The position numbers were made by a program, and so were the translations under genes. Below are positions 35,651 to 44,100 of a DNA stretch of 64,000 nt, piece by piece. Each line of letters begins with the position of its first letter. Within the stretch, counting starts at the first letter, position 1. A model generated the notes under the pieces. It made no database searches. It saw only the letters and a list, made by a program, of their open reading frames with translations, and was not told where the DNA came from. The stretch is from Curtobacterium sp. VKM Ac-1393 (GTDB lineage: Bacteria; Actinomycetota; Actinomycetes; Actinomycetales; Microbacteriaceae). The stretch is from positions 447,702 through 511,701 of the forward strand of contig NZ_JADKRW010000001.1 in the NCBI RefSeq assembly GCF_015350995.1. Reading direction: 5' to 3'.

Positions 35651-36694
35651 TCAGGAGACCTCGCCGGCACGCGCTCCCGCCCACAGGTCGACGTCGGTGA
35701 TGCCGACCGAGTGCTCGTCGATGGTGCGGAGCTCCTCGTCCGAGAAGGACGTGTTCGCCAGCGCGGCGACGTTGTCCTCGAGCTGCGACACCTTCGACGC
35801 CCCGATCACGAGCGAGGTCACCCGCTCGTCCCGGAGCGCCCAGGCCAGGGCGAGCTGCGCCAACGACTGTCCGCGGGCGGCGGCGACGTCGTTCAGCGCG
35901 CGCAGGTGCCCGACGACCTCTGGGGTGATGCTCGAGGCGTCGAGCGACTTGCCCGCCGCAGCGCGCGAGTCCGACGGCACCCCGTCCAGGTACTTGCCGG
36001 TGAGCAGCCCCTGCGCCAGTGCGGTGAACCCGATCACGCCGAAGCCGAGCTCGCCGGCCGCGTCGAGCAGTCCCTCGGTCTCGATCCAGCGGTTCAGCAT
36101 CGAGTACGACGGCTGGTGGATGAGGAGCGGGGTGCCGAGGTCGCGCAGGATCGCGGCGGCCTGGCGGCTGCGTTCGGCGTCGTACGACGAGATGCCGACG
36201 TACAGTGCCTTGCCCTGCTGGACCGCGGTGTGCAGCGCGCCCATCGTCTCCTCGAGCGGGGTCGAGGCGTCGAGTCGGTGCGAGTAGAAGACGTCGACGT
36301 AGTCCAGGCCCGTCCGCTGCAGGGACTGGTCGAGCGAGGCGAGCACGTACTTCCGCGAACCGCCGCCCTGCCCGTACGGCCCCGGCCACATGTCCCACCC
36401 GGCCTTGGTCGACACCACCATCTCGTCGCGGTAGGGCCGGAAGTCCGCACGCATCAGGCGCCCGAAGTTCACCTCGGCCGCACCGTAGGGCGGGCCGTAG
36501 TTGTTCGCCAGGTCGTGGTGCGTGATGCCGAGGTCGAAGGCCCGACGGCTGATCGCGCGCTGCGTCTCGAACGGCACGTCGTCGCCGAAGTTGTGCCAGT
36601 ACCCCAGGGAGAGCAGCGGCAGGTCGAGGCCGGAGCGGCCGGTGCGGCGGTACGTCATCGAGTCGTAGCGGTCGTCGCTGGCGATGTAGGTCAT
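35651..36694 (-). CDS. Aldo/keto reductase (Gpr/YghZ-like)
   Basis: 347 residues. The whole tetrad is present: Asp and Tyr in HHDLANNYG, Lys in VSTKAGWDMW, His in VFYSHRLD. The length and the GPPYGAAEVNFGRLM segment fit the Gpr/YghZ branch, whose E. coli member reduces L-glyceraldehyde 3-phosphate and methylglyoxal; that activity here is inference. The ATG at 36692-36694 starts a normal AKR N-terminus (MTYRRTGRSGLDLP follows 12 residues later, so a start at the internal Met is also possible). Confidence 0.88.
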   Translation of the reverse strand: MTYIASDDRYDSMTYRRTGRSGLDLPLLSLGYWHNFGDDVPFETQRAISRRAFDLGITHHDLANNYGPPYGAAEVNFGRLMRADFRPYRDEMVVSTKAGWDMWPGPYGQGGGSRKYVLASLDQSLQRTGLDYVDVFYSHRLDASTPLEETMGALHTAVQQGKALYVGISSYDAERSRQAAAILRDLGTPLLIHQPSYSMLNRWIETEGLLDAAGELGFGVIGFTALAQGLLTGKYLDGVPSDSRAAAGKSLDASSITPEVVGHLRALNDVAAARGQSLAQLALAWALRDERVTSLVIGASKVSQLEDNVAALANTSFSDEELRTIDEHSVGITDVDLWAGARAGEVS

Positions 36695-36797
36695 GGTCCG
36701 AGCCTGCCACCAGCACCGTCGGTCCGGCGCGGCGTGCGCGATCGGGTGCATGATCGAGGCGCAGACGCCGAGCGCCACCGACACGGAAGGCACGATC

Positions 36798-37253
36798 ATG
36801 GCACGGACGACGAAGACCGAGGGCACCTTCACCGACGAGGAACGCGCGGCGATGCAGGAGCACGCCGCCGAGGTCAAGCGCACCCGCGGCACGAAGGGCA
36901 CCAAGGCCGACAAGGCGGTAGCGGACGCCGCCGCGGTCGAGGCGAAGATCGCCGAGATGCCCGAACCAGACCGCGGGCTCGCGGAGCGCATCCACCGCAT
37001 CGCGCTCGAGGTCGCGCCCGACCTCGCACCGAAGCTCTGGTACGGCATGCCCGCCTACTACCAGAACGGCAAGGCGGCGTTCTTCTTCCAGGACGCCGCG
37101 AAGTTCAAGGCCCGGTACGCGACGCTCGGGTTCCAGGACTCTGCCGCACTCGACGACGGGACGCTCTGGCCGACGTCGTGGGCGATCACGCCGGAGTTCT
37201 CCGAGGCGGACGAGGCGACCGTCGCCGACCTGATCCGCCGCGCGGTCGCCTGA
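36798..37253 (+). CDS. DUF1801 domain protein
   Basis: 151 residues. A Lys/Ala/Glu-rich helical head (about 1-55) leads into the DUF1801 core, LAPKLWYGMPAYYQNGKAAFFFQ (about 75-97, quoted in part), near which the family keeps its W-Y-G-M-P motif. The function of the family is not established; the fold is related to YdhG/CyaY-like iron-binding proteins. A GGAAGG site sets the ATG at 36798. It is followed by the YdcF-like gene 49 bp downstream on the same strand. Confidence 0.82.
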   Translation: MARTTKTEGTFTDEERAAMQEHAAEVKRTRGTKGTKADKAVADAAAVEAKIAEMPEPDRGLAERIHRIALEVAPDLAPKLWYGMPAYYQNGKAAFFFQDAAKFKARYATLGFQDSAALDDGTLWPTSWAITPEFSEADEATVADLIRRAVA

Positions 37254-37302
37254 CCCCGACCGGTACCGTGGAGCGCATGAGCGCGCTCCGTCAGGCCGAT
37301 CG

Positions 37303-38349
37303 ATGACCGCGGTGGGCGCCCCGGCCCTGTTCGCGCTGGTGTTCCTGCTGCTGTACGTCCTGGGCAGGCGGCGCGACCCGCGCATGCTCCGGAACGGCGT
37401 GTTCCTGACGGCGGCAGCGTTCTTCGCGCTCGCCACGGCGGTGTCCGCCCTGACGCTCGTGGTCCCCGGGTTCAGCCTGGTCGTCGGCACCGTGTTCCTG
37501 CTCGTGCCGCTCGCCGTCGCGGTGCTCGGCGTGGCCCTCATCGCGAACGGCTTCCAGATGCTCCGCTCCGAGGGGCGCAGTCTCGGCAACACGCTGTCAC
37601 TCGCCGCCGGGGTGCTCGTGTTCGTGCTGCCCGCGGTCGCCATCGCCCTGTTCGTGTCCGCCGGCGGCGGGGGCTTCACGCTCTGGGACGGCACCCGCAT
37701 CGCGCTCGCCGTGCTCATGGTGTTCGTCTGCGGGTACTTCGCGGTCGCGCTGGTGGCCTTCGCGGTCTACTCGGTCGTCTACGGCCGGATGCGGCACGGC
37801 ATCGTGCCGGACACGATCGTCGTCCTCGGCTCCGGGCTGGTCCGCGGCGAGGTCCCGCCCCTGCTCCGCAGTCGCCTCGACCGCGCACTCGTCGTGTACC
37901 GGGCCGAGCGGGCCGCCGGTCGGCGGCCGCTGCTCATCCCCTCCGGCGGGCAGGGCGACGACGAGCCCCGCCCCGAGGGCACCGCGATGGCGGAGTACCT
38001 GCTGGCGAACGGCGCGGACCCCGAGGACGTCCGGCCCGAGACCGAGTCGCGCAACACCCGCGAGAACCTGCGGTTCTCGCGCACCGTGCAGGCGGAGGCC
38101 GGACGGGACGGCCAGATCGTCGTCGTCACGAACGACTACCACGTGCTCCGTTCCGCGACCCTCGCCCGTCGACTCGACCTGCCGGCGCAGGTCGTCGGAT
38201 CGCGGACGGCGGCGTACTACGTGCCGAGCGCGTTCCTGCGCGAGTTCGTCGCGGTGGTCGTCGAGCACCGCTGGCTCAACGTGGTGGCGTGCACGCCGTT
38301 CGTCCTGTTCACCGCGTTCCTGCTCTGGGAGTCGTTCCAGCAGCGGTAG
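37303..38349 (+). CDS. YdcF/ElyC-like membrane protein (DUF218)
   Basis: 348 residues. Four to five spans fill residues 1-170, then an extracytoplasmic or cytosolic DUF218 domain (about 175-325): DTIVVLGSGLVRGEVPPLL, IPSGGQGDDE, ESRNTRENLRFS and VVTNDYHVLRSA. A last span closes the protein (about 325-343). Related proteins SanA and ElyC affect envelope permeability and peptidoglycan precursor metabolism. ATG at 37303 is out of frame with a nearby ATG at 37277. A hairpin of the recurrent family follows 15 bp after the stop. Confidence 0.86.
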   Translation: MTAVGAPALFALVFLLLYVLGRRRDPRMLRNGVFLTAAAFFALATAVSALTLVVPGFSLVVGTVFLLVPLAVAVLGVALIANGFQMLRSEGRSLGNTLSLAAGVLVFVLPAVAIALFVSAGGGGFTLWDGTRIALAVLMVFVCGYFAVALVAFAVYSVVYGRMRHGIVPDTIVVLGSGLVRGEVPPLLRSRLDRALVVYRAERAAGRRPLLIPSGGQGDDEPRPEGTAMAEYLLANGADPEDVRPETESRNTRENLRFSRTVQAEAGRDGQIVVVTNDYHVLRSATLARRLDLPAQVVGSRTAAYYVPSAFLREFVAVVVEHRWLNVVACTPFVLFTAFLLWESFQQR

Positions 38350-38363
38350 ACGTCACCGACGGA

Positions 38364-38407
38364 CGGACGGGAGGCCCGTGGCGGCCCCGTCACGGGCCTC
38401 CCGTCCG
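38364..38407 (+). terminator. Recurrent hairpin, copy 2
   Basis: Arms of 17 bp at 38364-38380 and 38391-38407 (core GGAGGCCCGTG) are exact reverse complements around a 10-bp loop. It lies 15 bp behind the YdcF-like gene and 41 bp before soxR on the same strand, so it probably separates the two transcripts. Confidence 0.7.
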
Positions 38408-38436
38408 CCGTTCCGTCACCTGCAGCGCCGCACGTA

Positions 38437-38460
38437 GGATCTCGACCATGGTCGAGATCC
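38437..38460. promoter_or_regulatory. 24-bp perfect palindrome over the soxR start codon
   Basis: The 12 bases GGATCTCGACCA are followed directly by their exact reverse complement, and the soxR ATG (38448-38450) lies at the centre. The inner 16 bp share the outer CTC/GAG half-site ends of the known SoxR box (CTCAAG...CTTGAG) but differ inside. A self-repression site for SoxR is the simplest reading. The position inside the coding start is unusual, since SoxR boxes normally sit between the -35 and -10 elements. Confidence 0.5.
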
Positions 38461-38930
38461 AGCCGCCCCGCCCGACCGATCTGCTCCCGATCGGCGAGAT
38501 CGTCCGACGCACCGGCGTCGCCGCGTCGGCCCTGCACTTCTACGAGCGCAAGGGCCTGATCCGGCCCGAGCGCACCGACGGTGGCACCCGGATGTACCCG
38601 CGGCACGTCGAGCGCCGGATCGCGATCATCCAGGTGGCGAAGCGCCTCGGGATCCCGCTGAGCGAGGTCGCCGAGCAGTTCGGCACGCTGCCGGCCGACC
38701 GGATGCCGTCCCTGCGCGACTGGAACCGGCTGAACGAGCGGTGGCGGGCACGGTTGCGGGCCCGTCAGCTCGAACTCGAGCGGCTGCAGCAGGAGATGAC
38801 GCAGTGCATCGGGTGCGGCTGCGTCTCGCTCGGGGCGTGCTCGGTCGTGAACCCCGGTGACACGCTCGGTGACGAGGGACACGGTGCCCGGCGACTGCTG
38901 CCGATCGAGGACGACGCAGCACAGGACTAG
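38448..38930 (+). CDS. soxR: SoxR redox-sensing MerR-family regulator
   Basis: 160 residues. MerR winged helix at 14-80 (PIGEIVRRTGVAASALHFYERKGLI, shown in part), then a dimer helix and the [2Fe-2S] cluster site C120, C123, C125 and C131 in QCIGCGCVSLGAC, matching the four Cys of E. coli SoxR with the same spacing. SoxR is activated by redox-cycling compounds through cluster oxidation. In actinobacteria it usually controls reductases or exporters rather than soxS. No such target is directly next to it. Its stop codon overlaps that of the convergent MarR gene (shared CTAG). Confidence 0.95.
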   Translation: MVEIQPPRPTDLLPIGEIVRRTGVAASALHFYERKGLIRPERTDGGTRMYPRHVERRIAIIQVAKRLGIPLSEVAEQFGTLPADRMPSLRDWNRLNERWRARLRARQLELERLQQEMTQCIGCGCVSLGACSVVNPGDTLGDEGHGARRLLPIEDDAAQD

Positions 38931-39367
38931 ACCCGTCGGAGCCCCTCGTCGATCCGGTCGAGCAGCGCGAGCGCTCCGGGCAACCCGGCGTCGTCGTCGC
39001 CGAGCGCGTCGCGGAGCTTGCCGGCCCAGTGCGCGCGGAGGCGTCCGATGCTCTCCCGTGCCACATCGGTCGAGTGCAGCTGCACGGTCCGCGCGTCGGC
39101 CGGGTCCTGCCGACGTTCGACCATCCCCTTCGCCACCAGGGACCGCAGCGCGACGCTGAGGTTGCTGCGCTTGAGTGCCGTCGCGTCGGCGGTCGCGCTC
39201 GGTGAGGTGCCGGGGTTGCGTTCGACCCAGCGCATCACGAGTGCCTCGGTCCCGGTGAGCGGCACGATGTCGAGCGCCCCGGCGCCGTGCGGGTCGATCT
39301 CTCGCGAGATCCGCAGCACGACGTCGGCGAACTCGGCGAGGACGTGGTCGGTCACGACGGAGGGCAT
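38927..39367 (-). CDS. MarR-family transcriptional regulator
   Basis: 146 residues, winged helix with SATADATALKRSNLSVALRSLV (in part) and wing QDPADARTVQLHSTD. No Cys. It is divergent from a Bcr/CflA-type MFS transporter with a 46-bp gap that contains a perfect GTTATG/CATAAC repeat, so it is the likely repressor of that pump. Its stop overlaps the soxR stop in the convergent orientation. Confidence 0.88.
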   Translation of the reverse strand: MPSVVTDHVLAEFADVVLRISREIDPHGAGALDIVPLTGTEALVMRWVERNPGTSPSATADATALKRSNLSVALRSLVAKGMVERRQDPADARTVQLHSTDVARESIGRLRAHWAGKLRDALGDDDAGLPGALALLDRIDEGLRRV

Positions 39368-39396
39368 GGCCGTACTGTACCGCCGGACGGCAATGA

Positions 39397-39412
39397 GTTA
39401 TGCTTTCATAAC
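39397..39412. promoter_or_regulatory. Candidate MarR operator just before the MFS start codon
   Basis: GTTATG-CTTT-CATAAC, a perfect repeat ending 1 bp before the ATG at 39414. TATGCT within it could serve as a -10 element, which would put transcription start almost at the start codon. Bound MarR would cover the promoter. Confidence 0.5.
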
Positions 39413-39413
39413 A

Positions 39414-40655
39414 ATGACCACGGACACCGGAACCATCCGCGCGCACGTCGCGACACCCACGACCAGGCAGCAGGGCATCACGACCCCGCTGCTGCTGGTG
39501 CTCGGCCTGCTCAGCGCCGTCGCCCCCTTCGCCACCGACCTGTACCTGCCGGCGTTCCCGCAGATGACCACCGAGCTCGGTGCGAGCGCCACGACCGTGC
39601 AGCTCACGCTGACCGCGTTCCTGGTCGGTGTGACCGCCGGGCAGCTCGTCTTCGGACCACTGTCCGACCGGTTCGGCCGCGTGCCGCCGCTGATCGCGGG
39701 GGCGGCACTGTGCGTGCTGGCGAGCGTCGCGGCCGTGTTCGCACCGAACATCGGCGTGCTCATCGTGGCCCGGCTGCTGCAGGGCCTGGGCGGCGCGGCC
39801 GGCATGGTGATCAGCCGTGCGGTCATCTCCGACCTGGCGACCGGCAAGCCCGCCGCCCGCGCGTTCTCGCTCATGATGATCGTCGGCGGGGTCGCACCCG
39901 TCGTCGCACCGCTGCTCGGCGGCCTGCTCACCGGCCCGATCGGCTGGCGCGGCCTGCTGTCGATCGTGCTCGGTCTGTCGGTGGTCATGCTCATCGCGGT
40001 CCTCGCCGTCATCCGCGAGACCCACCTGAAGGCGCACCGCGACGTGCTGCGTCTGGAGCGACAGGGGTCCGGTTCGCCGCTCCGCGCCCTGCGCTCCCGC
40101 ACGTTCCTCGGCTACATCGCCGTGTTCGGCTTCGCGTTCGCCGTGATGATGGCGTACATCTCGGCCTCGCCGTTCCTGTACCAGGACATGATCGGGCTCG
40201 GCACCGTCGGCTACGGCCTGGCGTTCGGCCTGAACGCGCTCGCGCTGATGGGGGTGAGCATCGTCTCCGCCAAGCTCACCGAGACCCGCTCCGTGACCGG
40301 CGTGCTGTCACTCGGCATCGCCCTGGTCTTCGCGTCGACGGTCGCGTTCGCGTTGCTCGTCGTCTTCTCGGCGCCCGTGTTCTGGCTCGCCGTGCCGCTG
40401 TTCACCGCGGTCGGGTCGCTCGGCCTGGTGCTCGGCAACGCGACGGCGCTCGCACTCGGTGCGGTCCCCGCTGCTGCCGGCAGTGCTTCAGCCGTGCTCG
40501 GGGCGCTGCAGTTCGGGCTCGCGGCGCTGGTGTCCCCGCTCGTCAGCATCGGCGGGTCGGCGACGGCTGCGCCCCTGGCGATCGTGATGCTCGCGTCCGC
40601 GGTGGTGGCCGTCGTGGCGCTGCTCGTCGCCCGGGGGCGCACCCGCCTCGCCTGA
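39414..40655 (+). CDS. Bcr/CflA-type MFS multidrug exporter
   Basis: 413 residues, twelve spans. The DHA1 features are present: PFATDLYLPAFPQM in span 1, GPLSDRFGRVPPLIAG after span 2, and LQGLGGAAGMVISRAVISDL (motif C region). The Bcr/CflA group exports bicyclomycin, chloramphenicol, sulfonamides or peptides by proton antiport; the exact substrate is unknown. The start at 39414 follows the MarR operator by 1 bp, with no ribosome site visible, so a leaderless mRNA is plausible; an in-frame ATG at 39393 would lie inside the operator region. Confidence 0.9.
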   Translation: MTTDTGTIRAHVATPTTRQQGITTPLLLVLGLLSAVAPFATDLYLPAFPQMTTELGASATTVQLTLTAFLVGVTAGQLVFGPLSDRFGRVPPLIAGAALCVLASVAAVFAPNIGVLIVARLLQGLGGAAGMVISRAVISDLATGKPAARAFSLMMIVGGVAPVVAPLLGGLLTGPIGWRGLLSIVLGLSVVMLIAVLAVIRETHLKAHRDVLRLERQGSGSPLRALRSRTFLGYIAVFGFAFAVMMAYISASPFLYQDMIGLGTVGYGLAFGLNALALMGVSIVSAKLTETRSVTGVLSLGIALVFASTVAFALLVVFSAPVFWLAVPLFTAVGSLGLVLGNATALALGAVPAAAGSASAVLGALQFGLAALVSPLVSIGGSATAAPLAIVMLASAVVAVVALLVARGRTRLA

Positions 40656-40665
40656 GCCGGTCGGA

Positions 40666-40725
40666 GCCGACCCGGAACGACAACATCGACGTCGCACGAC
40701 AACGAGGACGTCGTTCCGAGTCGGC
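40666..40725. terminator. Inverted repeat between convergent MFS and PAP2 genes
   Basis: Arms 40666-40681 and 40710-40725 match at 15 of 16 positions as reverse complements (core CGGAACGAC). It lies between the MFS stop (40655) and the PAP2 stop (40737), as expected for a two-way terminator. No T-run. Confidence 0.5.
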
Positions 40726-40736
40726 GGCCCCGTCGA

Positions 40737-41435
40737 CTACCGCCCCCGCAGGAACGGGATCCGCGGCATCAGCCAGTCGACCCACACCACCCGCGCGCCC
40801 GGGGCCACGGCGAGCGCCCACAGGATCGAGGCGGCGGCGTCGGTCGGGTAGTGCACGGCGTCGATCGACACCGAGAAGAACACCACGACGATCGCGATGA
40901 CCCCGAGGGTCAGCGCCAGCCGGTGCCACCGGGTCTCGCGGAGCAGCCAGATCATCGCGACCACGAACGCCGTGATGTAGACGGTGTGCCCGCTCGGGTA
41001 CCCGGGGTCCGGCTGCACCGCGAACGGGTGCGGCAGGACGGCCACGTCGGGGCGCGCACGGTGCACGATCTCCTTCACGACGGCGGACGGCACCCACGTG
41101 ATCGCGATCGTGCCGCCGAACGCCAGGGCAGGACGGAGGCTCCGGGTGCGCCACCAGATCACGGCCACGACGACGACGGTGATCCCGATCGCCGGTGCCG
41201 GACTGATGACGTGGTAGACCGCCGTGGTGAACGCCCCGACGGCGCCGGTGTGCAGGGCGTTCAGCGCCTTCGACAGTCCGAGGTCGACGGTGCCGAGGGC
41301 GAACCCGACGAGCGTGATGACGACCACCGCGATGACCGCGATCGCGACCGAGGCGAGCGGGTACGGCGACGGCTCGAGGATGCCGTTCGCCTCGGGCTCT
41401 CGTCGGCGGGGGCGGAGCAGCGGCGCATCGGTCAT
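40737..41435 (-). CDS. PAP2-family membrane phosphatase
   Basis: 232 residues, about six spans. The phosphatase motifs are KEIVHRARPD (motif 1), PSGHT (motif 2) and DAVHYPTD (motif 3, with its His and Asp). The Arg that usually lies 6-7 residues before the motif-3 His is not evident (SVSIDAVH), which may lower or change activity. Family members remove phosphate from undecaprenyl diphosphate or phosphatidate at the outer membrane face. The ATG at 41433-41435 was chosen over one 57 bp upstream whose extra residues are Arg/Gly-rich. Confidence 0.85.
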   Translation of the reverse strand: MTDAPLLRPRRREPEANGILEPSPYPLASVAIAVIAVVVITLVGFALGTVDLGLSKALNALHTGAVGAFTTAVYHVISPAPAIGITVVVVAVIWWRTRSLRPALAFGGTIAITWVPSAVVKEIVHRARPDVAVLPHPFAVQPDPGYPSGHTVYITAFVVAMIWLLRETRWHRLALTLGVIAIVVVFFSVSIDAVHYPTDAAASILWALAVAPGARVVWVDWLMPRIPFLRGR

Positions 41436-41524
41436 CCGGCCATCGTCCCAGCCCCGACTGCGACCGCGGCCCCGGCGAGCCTCTGAAAGCACTCAGCGCA
41501 GCCGCCCCCGAGTAGACAGGAGGC

Positions 41525-43249
41525 ATGCCAACCGTTGCCGAGAACATCGTCGCCACCCTCCGCAAGAACGACGTCGCCCGCGTCTACGGCCTGCCGGGGG
41601 ACTCCCTCAACGGCTTCACCGACGCCCTGCGCAAGGACGGCACGATCCGGTGGGAGCACGTCCGCCACGAAGAGGCCGCAGCGTTCGCGGCGAGTGCCGA
41701 GGCCGAGCTCACCGGTGAGCTCGCGGTCTGCGCCGGCAGCTGCGGCCCGGGCAACCTGCACCTGATCAACGGCCTGTTCGACGCGAACCGCTCCCGGGTG
41801 CCGGTGCTCGCGATCGCCGCGCACATCCCCACCGCGGAGATCGGATCCGGCTACTTCCAGGAGACCCACCCGCAGGAGCTGTTCCGCGAGTGCTCGGTCT
41901 ACGTCGAGTACGTCGCCGACCCGACCCAGATGCCCCGCCTGCTCGAGATCGCGATGCGCGAGGCCGTCGAGAAGCGCGGGGTCGCGGTGCTCGTGATCCC
42001 CGGCGACGTGCTGCTCGCCGAGGCGAAGGACGACCGCACCACCCGCATCGAGCGCACGACGCCGCGCATCGTGCCGAGCGAGGCCGAGCTGCTCCGCACC
42101 GCCGAGCTGCTGAACGGCGCCGACAAGGTCACGATCCTCGCCGGCGCCGGTGTCGCCGGGGCCCACGACGAGGTCATCGCGCTGGCCGAGCGCCTGCAGG
42201 CTCCGATCGTGCACGCGCTGCGTGGCAAGGAGCACATCGAATGGGACAACCCCTACGACGTCGGCATGACGGGTCTGCTCGGCTTCGCGTCCGGGTACCG
42301 CGCGATGGAGGACGCCGACGTCGTGCTCATGCTCGGCACCGACTTCCCGTACCAGCAGTTCTTCCCCGCCAAGGCGAAGCACGTGCAGGTCGACATCCGC
42401 GGTTCGCAGCTCGGTCGCCGGCACCCGGTCGACATCGGCCTGGTCGGCACCGTCAAGGACACCGCGCTCGCCCTGATCCCGCTGCTCACCGGTTCGCACC
42501 CGACGAAGCACCTCGAGGACTCGCTGAAGCGCTACCGGAAGACCCGCGAGAAGCTCGACGACCTGGCCGTCCCCGCGGGCAAGAAGAAGCCGCTGCACCC
42601 GCAGTACGTCGCCCGGGTGCTCGACCGGATCGCCGCGCAGGACGCCGTGTTCATCCCGGACGTCGGCTCCCCCGTCGTGTGGGCGTCGCGCTACTTGACG
42701 ATGAACGGCAAGCGCCGCCTGATCGGCTCGTTCGTGCACGGCACGATGGCGAACGCGGTCCCGCAGGCGATCGGTGCGCAGACGGCGTTCCCGGACCGCC
42801 AGGTGATCGCGCTCGCGGGTGACGGTGGGCTGACGATGCTGCTCGGCGAGCTCATCACGATCGTGCAGAACAAGCTGCCGGTGAAGATCGTCGTGTTCGA
42901 CAACTCGTCGCTGAACTTCGTCGAGCTCGAGATGAAGGCCGCCGGGTTCGTGAACTACGGCACCGAGCTGCAGAACCCGGACTTCGCCGCGGTCGCCGAG
43001 GCGATCGGCATCAAGGGCTTCAAGGTCGACGTGTCCGACGACTTCGAGGACGCGATGGCCGCCGCGCTCGCGCACGACGGCCCCGCGCTGGTCTCGGTGC
43101 GCGCGAACCGGCAGGAACTGTCGATGCCCCCGGCGGTCACCCTCGAGCAGGCGAAGGGCTTCACGCTCTACGCCATCCGCACGGTGCTGTCCGGTCGCGG
43201 CGACGAGCTGCTGGACCTCGCGTCGACCAACGCGCGCCAGCTGCTGTAG
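41525..43249 (+). CDS. poxB: PoxB-type pyruvate:quinone oxidoreductase (TPP enzyme)
   Basis: 574 residues with the three domains of the TPP oxidase family. E49 in VRHEEAAAF activates the cofactor; the central FAD/Rossmann-like domain has ILAGAGVAGAHDEV; the TPP-binding motif is GDGGLTMLLGEL then NKLPVKIVVFDNSS. The sequence pattern (VYGLPGDSLNGFTDALRK) is that of PoxB/Pqo, which oxidises pyruvate to acetate and CO2 and passes electrons to quinone at the membrane; close relatives such as acetolactate synthase are less similar here. Strong ACAGGAGG site. A family hairpin lies 12 bp after the stop. Confidence 0.9.
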   Translation: MPTVAENIVATLRKNDVARVYGLPGDSLNGFTDALRKDGTIRWEHVRHEEAAAFAASAEAELTGELAVCAGSCGPGNLHLINGLFDANRSRVPVLAIAAHIPTAEIGSGYFQETHPQELFRECSVYVEYVADPTQMPRLLEIAMREAVEKRGVAVLVIPGDVLLAEAKDDRTTRIERTTPRIVPSEAELLRTAELLNGADKVTILAGAGVAGAHDEVIALAERLQAPIVHALRGKEHIEWDNPYDVGMTGLLGFASGYRAMEDADVVLMLGTDFPYQQFFPAKAKHVQVDIRGSQLGRRHPVDIGLVGTVKDTALALIPLLTGSHPTKHLEDSLKRYRKTREKLDDLAVPAGKKKPLHPQYVARVLDRIAAQDAVFIPDVGSPVVWASRYLTMNGKRRLIGSFVHGTMANAVPQAIGAQTAFPDRQVIALAGDGGLTMLLGELITIVQNKLPVKIVVFDNSSLNFVELEMKAAGFVNYGTELQNPDFAAVAEAIGIKGFKVDVSDDFEDAMAAALAHDGPALVSVRANRQELSMPPAVTLEQAKGFTLYAIRTVLSGRGDELLDLASTNARQLL

Positions 43250-43260
43250 ACGCAACCGGC

Positions 43261-43310
43261 TGACGGCCTGGAGGCCCGTGGCGACGCCGCCACGGGCCTC
43301 CAGGCCGTCA
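43261..43310 (+). terminator. Recurrent hairpin, copy 3
   Basis: Perfect 23-bp arms at 43261-43283 and 43288-43310 (core GGAGGCCCGTGGCG) enclose a 4-bp loop. It is the longest stem of the family. It sits between the convergent poxB (stop 43249) and SDR (stop 43316) genes, so it may end both transcripts. Confidence 0.75.
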
Positions 43311-43315
43311 CGACG

Positions 43316-43999
43316 TCACCACCCGAGCGGCTGGCCGTCCTCCAGGAACACGCCGGTCGGGCCCTCCGGGCCCACGCTCGCGGCAGCCGCGACGGTCGCC
43401 GCGCTCACCTCGACGGGGCGACCGTGCGGGTTCGGCACCCCACCGAGCTCGGTCGCCGTGTAGCCGGGCTCGAGGACCACGAAACGCACTTCGGGTGCGA
43501 TGCGGGCGTACTGCACCGTGAGCATCGAGACGGCCGACTTGCTCGCGCCGTAGACCGCGGCCTGCACGGTCGACGCCGCGCTGTCCGGGTCGTGGACCGC
43601 CGTGAACGAGCCGAGCGCGCTGCCGACGTTGACGACGAGGGGGCGCTCCGAGCGGCGCAGGATCGGCAACGCGGCCTCGGTCGTGCGGACGATGCCGACG
43701 GCGTTCGTGTCGAAGACGGCGAGCGCGTCCGGACCGTTCAGACCCCACATCGCGATGCCGGCGTTGTTCACCAGGACGTCCAGGCCACCGTTCGCGTCGA
43801 TGTGCGCGAACGCGGCGGCGACGGACGCGTCGTCGCGGACGTCGAGCTGCACGGAGCGTGCGCCGATCTCGGCGGCGACGGCCGCGCCTTGGGCGGCGTC
43901 GCGGGCGCCGATCCAGACGGTGTGGCCAGCTGCGACGAGTTGGCGGGCGGTTTCCTTGCCGAGGCCACGGGTGGCGCCGGTGATGAGTGTCGTTGTCAT
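43316..43999 (-). CDS. SDR oxidoreductase
   Basis: 227 residues. TGATRGLG at 7-14, NNAG near 78, Ser of VNVGSALG and catalytic YGASK near 152. It is a short classical SDR, substrate unknown. The longer upstream frame lacks conservation and overlaps the divergent XRE gene region. It is divergent from the MmyB-type regulator at 44101, a very frequent pairing in actinobacteria in which the regulator controls the dehydrogenase. Confidence 0.87.
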   Translation of the reverse strand: MTTTLITGATRGLGKETARQLVAAGHTVWIGARDAAQGAAVAAEIGARSVQLDVRDDASVAAAFAHIDANGGLDVLVNNAGIAMWGLNGPDALAVFDTNAVGIVRTTEAALPILRRSERPLVVNVGSALGSFTAVHDPDSAASTVQAAVYGASKSAVSMLTVQYARIAPEVRFVVLEPGYTATELGGVPNPHGRPVEVSAATVAAAASVGPEGPTGVFLEDGQPLGW

Positions 44000-44100
44000 G
44001 GCCCCAGCGTCACGCTCGACGATCGTTGCAGGGAGTCGCCCGGTTGTCGTAGGACTGGTGGGGCCAGGACCCGGCGGCGGCGGGCGCGCAGACTGGTGGC

